The position numbers were made by a program, and so were the translations under genes. From assembly GCF_964021845.1 (NCBI RefSeq), contig NZ_CAXHZC010000009.1, forward strand, positions 91,705 through 155,704: a stretch of 64,000 nucleotides of DNA. The letters run 5' to 3'. Shown piece by piece: positions 35,072-43,956 of this stretch. Each line of letters begins with the position of its first letter. The stretch's first letter is position 1. This stretch comes from Arcticibacterium sp964021845 (GTDB taxonomy: Bacteria; Bacteroidota; Bacteroidia; Cytophagales; Spirosomataceae). The notes below the pieces were generated by a model, which saw only the letters and a program-made list of their open reading frames with translations, had not been told where the DNA came from and did not search any database.

Positions 35072-36282
35072 TTATCAAGAATAGTATGCCCTAATTTATC
35101 TCTTTTTGTTTTCAAATACACCTCATTATGCACGTTGGGAGTTATTTCTACAGGAATTGATTCTACTATCTCTAATCCATAGCCCATAAGTCCTGCTCTC
35201 TTTTTAGGATTGTTGGATATCAATCTTATTTTTGAAATATCAAGGTCACGCAAAATCTGAGCACCTACGCCGTAATCTCTTTGGTCAGGTTTAAAGCCTA
35301 AGTCTTCGTTAGCTTCTACAGTATCTCTACCTTGTTCTTGAAGTTTGTAGGCTTTTAGTTTATTTAAAAGGCCAATTCCCCTGCCTTCTTGATTCATATA
35401 AAGTACCAAACCTTTTCCTTCTTTTTCTACCATTTGCATTGCTGCATGAAGTTGGGCTCCACAGTCACATCTACACGAGCCAAATATATCACCAGTAACA
35501 CAAGAAGAGTGTACTCTTACCATTACAGGTTCGCCCTCTTCCCAGGTACCTTTTTTTAACGCCAAATGAAGCTGATTGTTGTCTGTTTGGCGATACGCCA
35601 ATAAATCAAAATTACCCCATTCTGTTGGCATGGCTACGCCAATTTCCCTTTCAATTAAGCTTTCATTACTTAATCTATATTCTATCATGTCTTTGATAGA
35701 AACTAGTTTTAAATCGAACTTATCGGCTAGTATTCTTAAATCAGGAAGCCTTGACATAGTGCCATCTTCATTCAAGATTTCAATTAAAACACCTGCAGGT
35801 TTTAAGCCTGCCATTACAGCAAGATCAATAGCAGCTTCTGTATGTCCTGCTCTTCTTAAGACTCCGCCTTTTGCCGCTCTTAAAGGAAAAATATGCCCGG
35901 GCCTGCCTAGTTCAGAAGGTTTGGTTTTTTTATCTGCTAAGGCAAAAATAGTTTTTGACCTGTCAGATGCTGAAATTCCAGTGGTACATCCGTAGCCAAG
36001 CAAGTCAACAGATACTGTAAATGGTGTTTCATGAGAAGCGGTGTTCTTACCCACCATCATTTCTAAGCCAAGTTCTTCACACCTTTCTTTGGTAAGGGGT
36101 ACACACATCAGCCCTCTACCTTCTTTTACCATAAAGTTGACTAATTCAGGGGTGATTTTCTCCGCCGCACATATAAAGTCACCTTCGTTTTCTCTATCCT
36201 CGTCGTCTACCACTATTACCACCTTGCCTAAGGCTATGTCATTAATGGCTTCTTCTATACTATCTAATTTAATTTTCGTCAT
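35068..36282 (-). CDS. ribBA: Bifunctional DHBP synthase / GTP cyclohydrolase II
   Basis: I use the ATG at 36282; the frame upstream opens only with TTG. The 404-residue protein has an N-terminal RibB domain (about 1-200; VVDDEDRENEGDFICAAE, GYGCTTGISASDR, HTEAAIDLAVMAG). Its C-terminal RibA domain has the zinc Cys in GDIFGSCRCDCGAQL, plus YMNQEGRGIGLLNKLKAY. It makes both riboflavin precursors from ribulose-5-phosphate and GTP. The predicted leader is only about 20 nt, so there is no FMN riboswitch. It leads the operon. Confidence 0.95.
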   Translation of the reverse strand: MTKIKLDSIEEAINDIALGKVVIVVDDEDRENEGDFICAAEKITPELVNFMVKEGRGLMCVPLTKERCEELGLEMMVGKNTASHETPFTVSVDLLGYGCTTGISASDRSKTIFALADKKTKPSELGRPGHIFPLRAAKGGVLRRAGHTEAAIDLAVMAGLKPAGVLIEILNEDGTMSRLPDLRILADKFDLKLVSIKDMIEYRLSNESLIEREIGVAMPTEWGNFDLLAYRQTDNNQLHLALKKGTWEEGEPVMVRVHSSCVTGDIFGSCRCDCGAQLHAAMQMVEKEGKGLVLYMNQEGRGIGLLNKLKAYKLQEQGRDTVEANEDLGFKPDQRDYGVGAQILRDLDISKIRLISNNPKKRAGLMGYGLEIVESIPVEITPNVHNEVYLKTKRDKLGHTILDK

Positions 36283-36309
36283 TAAGCTATTGCTTGTAAA
36301 TAATTCTTG

Positions 36310-36317
36310 CAAAGATA
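36310..36317 (-). promoter_or_regulatory. -7 element of ribBA
   Basis: The minus strand reads TATCTTTG, an exact TAnnTTTG, 27 nt before the ribBA start. It overlaps the TTG that opens the longer reading frame, which supports the shorter ATG start. Confidence 0.55.
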
Positions 36318-36550
36318 TGTTACTTTTTTAAAGGGACTTTCGTCTTATGAGAGAAGAAACAAAATAATTGAGATGTAAATTCAATTTAAAATCTAATCGC
36401 CTGATATTTAGTCATTTTTATGTTTTAGTGTCAAGGAATTCCAATTTTTGCCTTATCTTAAATAAATTTAGAAAGTGTCCAGAGTTATCTGTTAAAGTTA
36501 GAATTGTGTTTGGGCATGATTATTGTTTTTTAGTGTTCACTGATTAGCTT

Positions 36551-38692
36551 ATGCAATTAACGAGAATGAATAAAATGCAATCTAAGAATCTTTTCATTAT
36601 GTGTCTTTTGACCCTAATGAGTACTCTTTCTATAAAAAATGCTTACGCTCAAAATACGCCACCTAAACCGGCGGCATGCACCACTGCTCCTCCTGGTTTT
36701 ATTAGGGGTGGAACCTTCACTGTTTCAAGCAGTAGGTGCTCTGAACCTGACGACCCTAATAGAGAAGTAGCAGTAAGGTATTTAGACGATGGGGTGGTTC
36801 CTGCTTTCCCTTCTTCGGTTCAGTATGTATATGATTTTTCAGATGATATTGATATAACCGCAGCTGGTTTTACAGGAGAGTATGCTGCGTTTACTGGCGG
36901 CTCTTGGAACTCTTCAAAAATTCTTACACCTGGTGGGCATTGGGTTTTGCAAATAGCAGAAATAAATGGGCAGAAATACATTAGTTGTGGGCCACGAGCT
37001 GCCGAGGTTATTAGAGTTGACCCACCCGTAGCAAATATATTTAGCTGTGATGGTACCTCTGTTACAATTAAAATAGAAGAAAACGAGGCAAATAAGCATA
37101 ATAGATATAAGATAGAATGGGGTGATGGCACAGAAAAAATAGTAGATGTAAGCACGGGAACCCTTCCTTTTGAAGAAACACATACATATTCAGGCGTTTT
37201 AGCTAGAATTGCAGTTACTGGCTCTTATATCAGAAATAACTATGAGATATGTGTTACAAATCCAGAAATAAAAGATCCAAATGTTATAAATACACCTATT
37301 ATTAATGGTCTCACATCTTCAAATGGTGGAGCTAATATTTCCTTTAAAAATTTTAGTTCAGATGGTGTTTTTACGGTGCAGGTGGCCGAAGATTTGGGCA
37401 GTAACTATACTTGGAGTAATCAAGGTGTAGCCACAAGTGATACCTATGCGGTAACTGGTTTAAAAGAGGATTCTAAGTATTGTTATAGGGTACTTACTTT
37501 AGACCCATGCGGTAATGAGGTGCCGTCTAACATAGTTTGTGATTTAACACTTTCTGCTACCCAGTCTAGTTCTTCAGATGCTACCATTAGATGGGTTCTT
37601 CCAAGTAATCCTTCGGGAACACCTCAGCAGTTAGAATTATTGAAAGATGTGGAAGGCTGCGATGATTGTCTTAACTCTTTACCTTTATTTTCTAATCTTG
37701 ATGATTACTTTGAAGACCTTAATTTAGAGTGTAGTGAAGTATATAATTATCAAGTTACAGCGAGGTATGCCATAGAGATTAATGGCAATACTGAATTTGT
37801 AACAATTGCTTCTGATAAGCTAGATGTTGACCCTTTGACAGGGTCCACAAAAATCATACCTAATGGTTTGATTCAAGCGACTTATATGGGAAATGATGAT
37901 TCGGCGATTAAGTTGGTGGTATTAGATCAATCGGATATTTCGCAATACCATTTTTTTCATAAGAGTCCATCTGATGCTGATTTTGTCAGTATTGGTAAGT
38001 CTACGGGTAATACTTTTACTGATATTGCAGTTATTCCAAGCTCTGGCAAGTATTGCTACAAATATCAGCTGGAAGACGCCTGTGGAATCAAGTCCGATTT
38101 GTCACCAGAGTTTTGTACTGTTTTCCTTTCTTACGAAGGAAATACCTTGAACTGGACTGACTTTACTTTCCCGAATACTATTATTACGTCGACAGATGCA
38201 AAATATACTATTGAAAGTTACAATGAAGATTTTGGAGCATTCTTGCCTGAATTCTGGACAAATGATTTGACGAAAGGAGTAGGTTATTTAATCTCCAATG
38301 CTACTGAACCTACTATTAAATTTAGGATAACGGCTCAGCAAGTTGTTGAATCTCAGTATTTAACTGATTATGCTATTGTTTCTTACAGTAATACAGTAGA
38401 GATGCCTATTCCTGCAGATATTTTTATTCCATCGGCGTTTAGTCCAAATGGAGACGGAGAAAACGAAAGGTATGAAATCAAGTCTAAATTTGTAGAAAGT
38501 GGAACCATCACGATTTTTGATAGATGGGGTTCTATTCTTTATAAAGATGACTTAGATGGAAGAGGTTGGGATGGAACAAGTCCAAAGTCTAACGAGCCTG
38601 TACCTAGCGGAAACTATACTTATAAAATTAGCGGTATCAGTTTAGCTGGTGAAGCGTTTAGTAGAAATGGTATACTTACCTTATTGAAGTAA
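36551..38692 (+). CDS. Cell-surface protein with T9SS type B (gliding-motility-associated) C-terminal domain
   Basis: The 713-residue protein has a signal peptide (to about residue 33). The middle is beta-rich, with a PKD-like segment (about 160-240; YKIEWGDGTEKIV) and fibronectin-III-like segments (about 245-340 and later). The C-terminal CHU_C/type B sorting domain occupies about 615-713. It begins IPSAFSPNGDGENERYEI, contains ITIFDRWGSILYKDD and GWDGTSPKSNEPVPSGNYTY, and ends at LLK. Such domains are recognised by the type IX secretion system. Several paired Cys suggest disulfides outside the cell. Confidence 0.87.
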   Translation: MQLTRMNKMQSKNLFIMCLLTLMSTLSIKNAYAQNTPPKPAACTTAPPGFIRGGTFTVSSSRCSEPDDPNREVAVRYLDDGVVPAFPSSVQYVYDFSDDIDITAAGFTGEYAAFTGGSWNSSKILTPGGHWVLQIAEINGQKYISCGPRAAEVIRVDPPVANIFSCDGTSVTIKIEENEANKHNRYKIEWGDGTEKIVDVSTGTLPFEETHTYSGVLARIAVTGSYIRNNYEICVTNPEIKDPNVINTPIINGLTSSNGGANISFKNFSSDGVFTVQVAEDLGSNYTWSNQGVATSDTYAVTGLKEDSKYCYRVLTLDPCGNEVPSNIVCDLTLSATQSSSSDATIRWVLPSNPSGTPQQLELLKDVEGCDDCLNSLPLFSNLDDYFEDLNLECSEVYNYQVTARYAIEINGNTEFVTIASDKLDVDPLTGSTKIIPNGLIQATYMGNDDSAIKLVVLDQSDISQYHFFHKSPSDADFVSIGKSTGNTFTDIAVIPSSGKYCYKYQLEDACGIKSDLSPEFCTVFLSYEGNTLNWTDFTFPNTIITSTDAKYTIESYNEDFGAFLPEFWTNDLTKGVGYLISNATEPTIKFRITAQQVVESQYLTDYAIVSYSNTVEMPIPADIFIPSAFSPNGDGENERYEIKSKFVESGTITIFDRWGSILYKDDLDGRGWDGTSPKSNEPVPSGNYTYKISGISLAGEAFSRNGILTLLK

Positions 38693-38753
38693 ATACATTT
38701 TAATTATCCCTTTCATATCGCTAAATTTACAGTTCATTTAATGTGTAAATACT

Positions 38754-39098
38754 ATGGGAATGTTTGATATGGCTGGGATGATGGGCAAAGTAAAAGAACT
38801 CCAATCTAAAATGGAGGAAGCCCAAAGCAAATTAGGAGATATTACAGCCGAAGGAGAGTCTGGTGCCGGTATGGTGAAAGTTACTGTAAATGGTAAAAAA
38901 GAACTTCAAAGCGTGGTTATTGAACCTGAATTGATAAATAAAGATGAAATAGAAATACTTCAAGACCTTATTGTGGCAGCAGCCAATAAAGCATTGGAAA
39001 ATGTAGAAGTTAAATCTAAAGCAGAGCTTCAAAATGCTACATCAGGCATGATGCCGAATATTCCCGGCATGGACTTGGGCTCGATGTTTAACAAATAA
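38754..39098 (+). CDS. YbaB/EbfC family nucleoid-associated protein
   Basis: The 114-residue protein follows the YbaB pattern, with an N-terminal helix (MMGKVKELQSKMEEAQSKLG) and a beta sheet (VKVTVNGKKELQSVVIEPELI). A C-terminal helix follows (LQDLIVAAANKALENVEVKS). YbaB dimers bind DNA. In many bacteria the gene is next to dnaX-recR; here it precedes a glycosyltransferase and coaE, with 5 nt before the next start. The Met-rich N-terminus (MGMFDMAGMMG) is usual for Bacteroidota members. Confidence 0.9.
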   Translation: MGMFDMAGMMGKVKELQSKMEEAQSKLGDITAEGESGAGMVKVTVNGKKELQSVVIEPELINKDEIEILQDLIVAAANKALENVEVKSKAELQNATSGMMPNIPGMDLGSMFNK

Positions 39099-39103
39099 GC
39101 CCC

Positions 39104-40105
39104 TTGAATACTGCTGTAGTCATACTAAACTTTAATGGCAAAGAGCATCTAAAAACCTTTCTACCTTCGGTTTTAGAGCATACTAAAGATACTGATATTT
39201 GGCTGGCAGATAATGGTAGCTCTGATGATTCTATATCTTTTACGGAAGAGAACTTTCCAAACATTAAACTACTCTCTCTAAAAGAGAATAGTGGTTTTGC
39301 TGGTGGTTACAATAGAGCTTTAAAGCAGATTTCGGCTGATTATTATGTGCTGTTAAATTCGGATGTAGAGGTGTCAGAGAACTGGTTAAAACCACTTATT
39401 GATAGCTTGAAATCATCTTCTGATTTGGTGGCTTGTCAGCCAAAAATACTTTCATATTTAAAGAAAGATACTTTTGAATATGCTGGAGCTGCTGGTGGCT
39501 TTTTAGATAAATGGGGTTATCCTTTCTGCAGAGGAAGAATCTTTGACCATTGTGAAAAAGACTTAGGTCAATATGATGCGAAGATTGATATTTTTTGGGC
39601 TACAGGAGCTTGCTTAGTAATAGACGCAAATGTCTTTCATGACTTAGGTGGTTTTGATGAAAGGTTTTTTGCACACATGGAAGAAATTGATTTATGCTGG
39701 CGAATAAAGAACGCTGGTTATAGGGTTGGTTTTGTTTCTGAGTCAAAAGTCTATCACCTTGGTGGAGGAACATTAAATAAGAGTAACCCTCAAAAGACCT
39801 TTCTGAATTATAGAAACAGTTTAGCAATGTTAGCTAAGAATTTGCCTTTCTGGAGAGCCATTCAGGTGATTTTTATAAGATTGATATTAGATGGTGTTTC
39901 GGGAGTGAAGCTTCTATTAGAATTTAAGTTTTTAGATTTTTGGGCTATTTTTAGAGCTCACTTTAGTTTTTATGCTATGCTCCCATATTTAATTAAAACA
40001 TCAAAAGGTAGGCCGAAGTCAGGGAAATATCTTTATCCTATTTCTATCGTTTTTACCTATTTTGTTAAAAAGATTAGAACCTATTCCGAATTGAAAAATG
40101 CTTAG
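39104..40105 (+). CDS. Family 2 glycosyltransferase
   Basis: The 333-residue protein has a GT-A fold with AVVILNFNGKEHL, WLADNGSSDDS, ENSGFAGGYNRAL, VLLNSDVEV and an ATGACLVIDANVFHDLGGFDERFFAHMEEIDLCWRI block. These resemble rhamnosyltransferase-like GT2 proteins that transfer sugars to surface glycans. A hydrophobic and basic C-terminal region (about 245-325) probably touches the membrane. The TTG start is supported by its position 5 nt after ybaB. The last 8 bases overlap coaE. Confidence 0.9.
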   Translation: MNTAVVILNFNGKEHLKTFLPSVLEHTKDTDIWLADNGSSDDSISFTEENFPNIKLLSLKENSGFAGGYNRALKQISADYYVLLNSDVEVSENWLKPLIDSLKSSSDLVACQPKILSYLKKDTFEYAGAAGGFLDKWGYPFCRGRIFDHCEKDLGQYDAKIDIFWATGACLVIDANVFHDLGGFDERFFAHMEEIDLCWRIKNAGYRVGFVSESKVYHLGGGTLNKSNPQKTFLNYRNSLAMLAKNLPFWRAIQVIFIRLILDGVSGVKLLLEFKFLDFWAIFRAHFSFYAMLPYLIKTSKGRPKSGKYLYPISIVFTYFVKKIRTYSELKNA

Positions 40106-40673
40106 AGTTGGAATAACAGGCGGAATTGGTTCTGGAAAAAGTACGGTTTGCTTAATTTTTGAAACTTTAGGTGTGCCGGTATATTATGCCGATGAAGAAG
40201 CAAAAAAGCTTATTTCACGTGATGAGGTTGTTAAATCTAAAATTATTGACCTTTTAGGGGAAGACTCGTATTTAGATGGTCAATATAATGTACCATTTGT
40301 AAAAAAAGCTGTTTTTAAAAATTCTAGCTTATTAACTGCATTAAATGAGATTGTTCATCCTGCGGTTAAAAAGCATGCTAGACTGTGGATGGAAGGTCAT
40401 AGTGATAAACCTTACGTTTTAAAAGAAGCTGCCATTATGAAAAAAGGGGCTGATTTGGATAAGATTATCTATGTAAGTGCATCTGAAGAAATACGGCTGG
40501 CTAGAATTTTAGAAAGAGACACAGAAAGATCAAAAGAAGAAATTAAGGCTATTATGAAAAATCAGTTTAGCCCTGAATATTTCAAAGAAATTTCTGATTT
40601 CATCATTGAAAACGAAAACAACCTTTTAATACCTCAGGTATTAGCGGTTCACCAAAAGCTTCTTACTTCTTAA
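40098..40673 (+). CDS. coaE: Dephospho-CoA kinase
   Basis: The 191-residue protein starts with the P-loop VGITGGIGSGKSTVCLIFE and has the CoaE features VYYADEEAKKLI, ALNEIVHPAVKKHARLWM and the late RILERDTERSKEEI. It phosphorylates dephospho-CoA, the last step of CoA synthesis. It overlaps the glycosyltransferase gene upstream by 8 nt. Its last 11 nt overlap the end of the convergent dnaA. Confidence 0.94.
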   Translation: MLRVGITGGIGSGKSTVCLIFETLGVPVYYADEEAKKLISRDEVVKSKIIDLLGEDSYLDGQYNVPFVKKAVFKNSSLLTALNEIVHPAVKKHARLWMEGHSDKPYVLKEAAIMKKGADLDKIIYVSASEEIRLARILERDTERSKEEIKAIMKNQFSPEYFKEISDFIIENENNLLIPQVLAVHQKLLTS

Positions 40674-42162
40674 ATTTCTGAGAAAGTTTGTGAACAGTAT
40701 TGTTCATTTCCTTATCGGTATCCATCAAGTCATTTACAGTTTGAATAGCATGAATAACCGTACTATGGTCTCTACCGCCAAAGTGATAACCAATTGATTT
40801 TAAAGAGAGGTTTGTCATTTCTTTTGCCAAATACATAGCCACCTGACGTGGAATAACAATACTTCTTAATCTACTTTTGCTTTTTAAATCAGCTATTCTA
40901 ACCTGAAAATGCTCAGTAACAACACCAATGATGGTATCAATATTAACTTCCTTTTCAGATTCCGTTACAATATGATTCAGTGTTCTTTTCGCTAATTCTA
41001 GGTCAATCGTTTTTTGAGTCAATGAGGCTTGAGCTATCAAAGAAATCATCACTCCTTCCAGTTCTCTAACATTGGAGTCAATGCTATGTGCCAGGTATTC
41101 AATGACCTCGAAATCAATTTCAATACCTTCTTGTTGAAGTTTTTTCTGAATAATAGCAATCCGGGTTTCTAAATCAGGGCTTTGTAAGTCGGCTGTAAGT
41201 CCCCATTTAAATCTTGAAAGCAATCTGTCTTCCATTCCTTCTAAGTCTCTAGGAGGCCTATCAGAAGTCATTACTATTTGCTTACCTGACTGGTGCAAGT
41301 GGTTGAAAATATGAAAGAATGTTTCTTGCGTCTTTTCTTTTCCGGACAAAAACTGAACATCATCTATTATTAAAACATCAACCTGCATATAAAAAGACAT
41401 GAAGTCTTGAAGGCTGTTGTTCTTTATCGAGTTAATAAATTGACTCGTAAACTTTTCAGAAGACACATAGAGTACAAATTTCTCGCTAAGGCTGTTGTTC
41501 TTAATGAAATTTCCAATGGCTTGTACTAAGTGAGTTTTACCAAGACCTACGCCACCATAAATCATAAGTGGGTTAAAGGAAGTTACACTTGGTTTTTCTG
41601 CTACTGCAAAACTTGCAGCTCTCGCTAGTCTATTGCAGTCTCCTTCTATAAAATTGTCAAAGGAATAACTCCTATTTAAGAAAGAATCAGATTGTAAGGC
41701 GTTTAAATCTCTAAGTTCAAATGGACTTTTAAGTCCTTTTGGTTCTGAATTTTGATTTCTATAGTCGTTTCGCTGGTATTTGGGAGCGTTGTTGTTGCCA
41801 TTGCCGCTGTTATTACCTTTATAGTTATTATTACTATTGTTGTTTGTTCCTACAGATTGAGATTGTGGAGGTTTGTTATTTACCTTATCGCCTCTATCTA
41901 CTACTATGGAGTACTCCAATTGACCATCCGTACCGATAGAATAGTCTAAAGCCTTTCTTAATAATTCTACATAATTGTCTTCTAGCCACTCATAAAAGAA
42001 CTGGCTAGGCACCTGAATGATTAATTTTTTACCATTTAACTTATATGGCATTACCGGTTCAAACCAAGTCTTAAAACTTTGGTCTGAAGTATGTTGACGA
42101 ATCACCTTAAGGCAATTTGCCCAAACTACTCCTGCTTCATTCTCTGCTGTTTCGGGGTTCAA
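40663..42162 (-). CDS. dnaA: Chromosomal replication initiator protein DnaA
   Basis: The 499-residue protein has all four DnaA domains. Domain I (about 8-90) contains SFKTWFEPV and domain II (about 95-145) is an Asn-rich linker. The AAA+ domain III has Walker A GGVGLGKTH and Walker B VLIIDDVQFLSGK. Domain IV ends with the box-binding VAMYLAKEMTNLSLKSIGYHFGGRDHSTVIHA. The start codon is TTG at 42162; no ATG occurs until well inside domain I. It is convergent with coaE. Confidence 0.96.
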   Translation of the reverse strand: MNPETAENEAGVVWANCLKVIRQHTSDQSFKTWFEPVMPYKLNGKKLIIQVPSQFFYEWLEDNYVELLRKALDYSIGTDGQLEYSIVVDRGDKVNNKPPQSQSVGTNNNSNNNYKGNNSGNGNNNAPKYQRNDYRNQNSEPKGLKSPFELRDLNALQSDSFLNRSYSFDNFIEGDCNRLARAASFAVAEKPSVTSFNPLMIYGGVGLGKTHLVQAIGNFIKNNSLSEKFVLYVSSEKFTSQFINSIKNNSLQDFMSFYMQVDVLIIDDVQFLSGKEKTQETFFHIFNHLHQSGKQIVMTSDRPPRDLEGMEDRLLSRFKWGLTADLQSPDLETRIAIIQKKLQQEGIEIDFEVIEYLAHSIDSNVRELEGVMISLIAQASLTQKTIDLELAKRTLNHIVTESEKEVNIDTIIGVVTEHFQVRIADLKSKSRLRSIVIPRQVAMYLAKEMTNLSLKSIGYHFGGRDHSTVIHAIQTVNDLMDTDKEMNNTVHKLSQKFKK

Positions 42163-42214
42163 TTTCGTTTAGATAGTTGGTTAAAAAAGTTGCTTTTCTT
42201 TGGAGAAAAGGATA

Positions 42215-42222
42215 CAAACTTA
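42215..42222 (-). promoter_or_regulatory. -7 element of dnaA
   Basis: The minus strand reads TAAGTTTG, an exact TAnnTTTG, 52 nt before the TTG start. Confidence 0.5.
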
Positions 42223-42325
42223 GTGAATTGAAGTGGCTAAAGGCTAGCAAAAAAACTATTTTATTTTTTGAAAAAGATTGTGTGAAATTTGCATCTTATT
42301 TTAGTCCTATTAGTTATTAGATAAA

Positions 42326-42334
42326 TGTGGATAA
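42326..42334 (-). promoter_or_regulatory. Perfect DnaA box
   Basis: The plus strand reads TGTGGATAA, the exact complement of TTATCCACA. It lies about 165 nt upstream of the dnaA start. It could serve autoregulation of dnaA or be part of an origin. Confidence 0.7.
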
Positions 42335-42479
42335 CTTTTGTACTTGTACTTGAAATATTACTATTCAGTTTCTAGAATATATTTCCATTGTAGATTTCTT
42401 AGGAGTTGATATTCTCTATATACTTCCGTATGTTTTGTAATTTGCGGTCTTAAAAGAATAAATAACCCAATGTGGTTTT

Positions 42480-42839
42480 ATGCTCAAAACAATTCTACTG
42501 TATACCGCTATTTTAATTGCATTTTTCCTAGCTGACCATTTTGGTCCTTTAGCTTACTTACATCCAAAGAAATATGTTATGCTGGCTTTCTTTGGGGCAG
42601 TTTCTTATCTGTTTATTATTATCTCTAAACAAGGAATGAGGGATAAAGGGGATAAATTCATACAGTTTTATCTATCTACGGTTATTGTTAGGTTTTTGGC
42701 GTGTGTTATTTTTGTGACAGTCTTCCTATATGTTGGTGTGGAAAATGTAAAGCTTTTCGTTTTGAACTTTTTTGTACTATATTTATTTTTCACCTTGTTT
42801 GAAACTTTCGGTTTATATCGTAACTTGCGGCGATTTTAG
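42480..42839 (+). CDS. Small four-helix membrane protein in the atpI position
   Basis: The 119-residue protein is almost entirely hydrophobic, with about four membrane helices (near residues 3-22, 32-49, 65-83 and 88-110). It lies 39 nt before atpB, exactly where Bacteroidota and other bacteria carry AtpI, an assembly helper for the c-ring. I see no sequence signature that proves AtpI, so the assignment rests on size, topology and position. Confidence 0.6.
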   Translation: MLKTILLYTAILIAFFLADHFGPLAYLHPKKYVMLAFFGAVSYLFIIISKQGMRDKGDKFIQFYLSTVIVRFLACVIFVTVFLYVGVENVKLFVLNFFVLYLFFTLFETFGLYRNLRRF

Positions 42840-42878
42840 CAGGTACTAGAAAAAGTCATCAAAAAGAAGACCTAAGCA

Positions 42879-43916
42879 ATGTTTAAAAAGTTACTCTTAA
42901 CTGTTTCATTATCAGTTTTTTCTGTATTTATTTCGTTTGCTCAGCATGAGGAAGCCACACATGAGGGGGGAGAAGGAGATTTTGTAGAGAGGCATGAAGA
43001 TCATGCAGAAGAAGCCTTTGATATGGGTGGCATGATAATGCACCATATTCTTGACGAGCATGGTTGGGAATTTGCTCATGGAGTGAAATTGCCACTGCCA
43101 GTTATCCTTTACACGCAAGAGCATGGCTTAGATATTTTCTCTTCAGCTAAATTTGACGACCATGGCGTTTATGGTCCTTATGTCAATCATCATGAAAAAA
43201 TAGGTTTAGTAAACGACCATCACGCTACAGTATGGGACTTTTCAATAACCAAAAACGTAGCTTCACTTTTCTTGAGTGCTATAATCTTAATTGCAATTTT
43301 CTTAGCGGTAGGTAAGGGTTACAAAAAGAATAGAGGAAAAGCACCAAGCGGAATTCAGTCTTTTTTCGAGCCTGTTATTCTTACTATCAAAGATGAAGTA
43401 GTTAAACCTAATATAGGTCCTAAGTATGAGAAATACTTACCTTATATGTTGACTTTGTTTTTCTTTATCTTAATTAATAATCTTATTGGTTTAACACCGG
43501 GTGCGGCTAACCTGTCAGGTAACATTTCAGTTACTTTAACACTAGCCATTTTTACCTTTGTTATGGTTCACGTTAAAGCGAACAAAAACTATTGGATGCA
43601 CTTAGTGGCACCTCCTGGTGTTCCAGGATGGTTAAAACCATTGTTTTGGATAATTGAGGGTATTGGTGTTTTAATGAAACCAGCATCTTTAACTATTCGT
43701 CTTTTTGCAAACATTACAGGTGGACACATTATCCTGTTAAGTTTTATAGGCTTAATTTTCTTGTTTAAGAATTATGCCGTAGGCGGTGGAGTTTGGGCCA
43801 TAGGTACTTTTATGTCTCTTATTGAGATATTAGTTGCTTTTATTCAGGCTTATATATTTACTTTACTGTCGTCAATGTATATCGGAAGTGCTATTGAAGA
43901 GCATCACGATCATTAA
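42879..43916 (+). CDS. atpB: ATP synthase F0 subunit a
   Basis: The 345-residue protein has the subunit a core with the essential Arg274 in KPASLTIRLFANITGGH and the C-terminal IEILVAFIQAYIFTLLSSMYIG. Unlike the roughly 270-residue E. coli protein, it begins with a signal peptide (to about residue 21). About 100 residues follow that are very rich in His (14 by residue 115), Glu and Asp and would face the periplasm. N-terminally extended subunit a is known in Bacteroidota. The gene is followed by atpE. Confidence 0.95.
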   Translation: MFKKLLLTVSLSVFSVFISFAQHEEATHEGGEGDFVERHEDHAEEAFDMGGMIMHHILDEHGWEFAHGVKLPLPVILYTQEHGLDIFSSAKFDDHGVYGPYVNHHEKIGLVNDHHATVWDFSITKNVASLFLSAIILIAIFLAVGKGYKKNRGKAPSGIQSFFEPVILTIKDEVVKPNIGPKYEKYLPYMLTLFFFILINNLIGLTPGAANLSGNISVTLTLAIFTFVMVHVKANKNYWMHLVAPPGVPGWLKPLFWIIEGIGVLMKPASLTIRLFANITGGHIILLSFIGLIFLFKNYAVGGGVWAIGTFMSLIEILVAFIQAYIFTLLSSMYIGSAIEEHHDH

Positions 43917-43956
43917 TTAGTATTTATTTTTTTATTAACTATAAATCGTTTTACAA

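Larger units (their letters stand above)
42163..42479. other. AT-rich intergenic region between divergent dnaA and the ATP synthase operon
   Basis: The 317 bases contain no gene. They hold the dnaA -7 element, one perfect DnaA box and several A/T-rich runs. The region is a weak candidate for oriC, since only one consensus box is visible. It also contains the promoter for the plus-strand operon; TAATTTG near 42440 is one base short of the -7 consensus. Confidence 0.45.

Noticed and set aside
36283..36550. FMN riboswitch upstream of ribBA
   Set aside because: The -7 element lies only 27 nt before the start, leaving about 20 nt of leader, and no RFN-like conserved blocks are visible.
36551..36610. 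Later Met codons (Met6, Met9) as start of the T9SS type B protein
   Set aside because: They are possible, but the signal peptide is intact from any of these starts, so I kept the first ATG.
41739..41949. Two plus-strand frames rich in Tyr, Val and Ile opposite dnaA
   Set aside because: They mirror the Asn-codon-rich linker of DnaA domain II and have no sensible start or context.
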